DNA of 5,687 bases from Aquiluna sp. (GTDB taxonomy: Bacteria; Actinomycetota; Actinomycetes; Actinomycetales; Microbacteriaceae): assembly GCA_023260495.1 (NCBI GenBank), contig JALQVB010000057.1:329-6015 (forward strand). Direction: 5' to 3'. Below the pieces are notes generated by a model. That model did no database searches, had not been told where the DNA came from, and worked only from the letters and a program-made list of their open reading frames with translations. Shown piece after piece: positions 5,111-5,687 of the stretch; position 1 is the first letter of the stretch, and each line of letters begins with the position of its first letter. The position numbers were made by a program, and so were the translations under genes.

Positions 5111-5687
5111 TGCCTAAGCTGCCCAAGCAATTCAAGTCGATTGCAGATGCCAAGCTCATGCGAGACATTGAGTCCCGCATGGAGCACGTCGAAACGCGCA
5201 TTTTGCAGGCAACCTCGCACGCCGAAAAAACCGTTGACACTATTTCATCCCACCTTGCCCGCGCGGGTGGCAAGCGGCTTCGTCCCGTTCTGGTGCTGGT
5301 CACTTCACACCTGGGCGATCCGAACCGGGAAGAGGTTTTGGATGCGGCTGTCGTGATGGAAATCACGCACCTTGCCACGCTGTATCACGACGATGTCATG
5401 GACCAGGCCGACACCCGTCGCGGGGTCGACACTGCTCACACCGTATGGGGCAATTCGATAGCCATTTTGGTAGGAGACCTGCTGTTTGCCAGGGCCTCCA
5501 ACATTGTCAGCCACCTGGGCGAAGAAGCCCTAAAACTGCAGGCCGAGGTCTTTGAGCAGCTGGTCCTGGGCCAGCTTCACGAAACCATCGGGCCAGAGGA
5601 TGAAGACCCGCTGGAGCACTACATCCAGGTGGTGCGGGACAAGACCGGTTCACTAATTGCTCTTTCCGCCCAGCTCGGAGCACTGCT
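5110..5687 (+). CDS. long-chain polyprenyl diphosphate synthase (3'-partial)
   Basis: Trans-prenyltransferase (HepT/IspB-like) that extends allylic diphosphates with IPP to make the menaquinone side chain. The frame runs from ATG 5110 off the right edge: 192 codons of an expected 320-340. Visible motifs are GGKRLRP (53-59, IPP binding), the first Asp-rich motif DDVMD (94-98) within YHDDVMDQADTRRG, GDLLFARA (122-129), GQLHET (154-159) and DKTGSLIA (177-184). The second DDxxD would lie beyond the window. The residue five before the first Asp is A89, a small residue rather than the Tyr or Phe of short-chain enzymes, which points to a long product (C35 or longer). The ATG overlaps the menG stop as TGATG, so translation is coupled. 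Its position directly after menG supports a menaquinone-tail role; the exact chain length cannot be read from sequence. Confidence 0.93.
   Translation, partial: MPKLPKQFKSIADAKLMRDIESRMEHVETRILQATSHAEKTVDTISSHLARAGGKRLRPVLVLVTSHLGDPNREEVLDAAVVMEITHLATLYHDDVMDQADTRRGVDTAHTVWGNSIAILVGDLLFARASNIVSHLGEEALKLQAEVFEQLVLGQLHETIGPEDEDPLEHYIQVVRDKTGSLIALSAQLGAL

Overview
The window is a piece of a chromosomal menaquinone (vitamin K2) biosynthesis locus from an actinobacterium. Actinobacterial origin is indicated by the MenD sequence, which is closest in my memory to the mycobacterial type. The DUF4229 and PLDc_N small membrane proteins beside it, the GTG starts and the TAnnnT-N6-start leaderless promoters point the same way. 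The moderate G+C, very tight gene packing and shortened proteins suggest a streamlined Microbacteriaceae-like organism, perhaps a small-genome aquatic lineage. That placement is inference; I cannot run a phylogeny.

Layout: (1) 2-766 (+), menA without its N-terminus. (2) 710-1021 (-), a DUF4229 two-helix membrane protein whose 3' end overlaps menA by 57 nt. (3) 1022-1066, a 45-bp divergent promoter region. (4) 1067-1369 (+), a PLDc_N small membrane protein, joined by a GTGA overlap to (5) menD, 1366-2823 (+). (6) 2820-4001 (-), menF (isochorismate synthase), convergent with menD; both stop codons lie in one CTAG. (7) 4002-4099, a 98-bp divergent intergenic region. (8) 4100-4399 (+), an unrecognised 99-aa protein with a signal peptide and a C-terminal membrane helix. 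(9) 4421-5110 (+), menG (ubiE-type methyltransferase). (10) 5110 to the window end (+), a long-chain polyprenyl diphosphate synthase cut off by the window edge. No intergenic gap exceeds 100 bp. I see no RNA genes, mobile elements, CRISPR arrays or large repeats.

How the genes work together: MenF converts chorismate to isochorismate, and MenD adds the succinyl-semialdehyde unit from 2-oxoglutarate to give SEPHCHC. After steps by MenH, MenC, MenE and MenB (not in this window), MenA prenylates 1,4-dihydroxy-2-naphthoate with the polyprenyl diphosphate made by gene 10. MenG then methylates the demethylmenaquinone. The window therefore holds the entry steps (MenF, MenD) and the membrane and finishing steps (prenyl synthase, MenA, MenG). 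Three small membrane proteins of unknown role are interleaved with them.

The core is a well-known pathway and I do not see a clearly new system. The points most worth a second look are the MenD that appears to lack all three arginines of the mycobacterial DHNA feedback site, three leaderless promoters with identical geometry (two of them back to back in 45 bp), the unrecognised 99-aa exported protein, and the absence of a menJ-like prenyl reductase between menG and the prenyl synthase.
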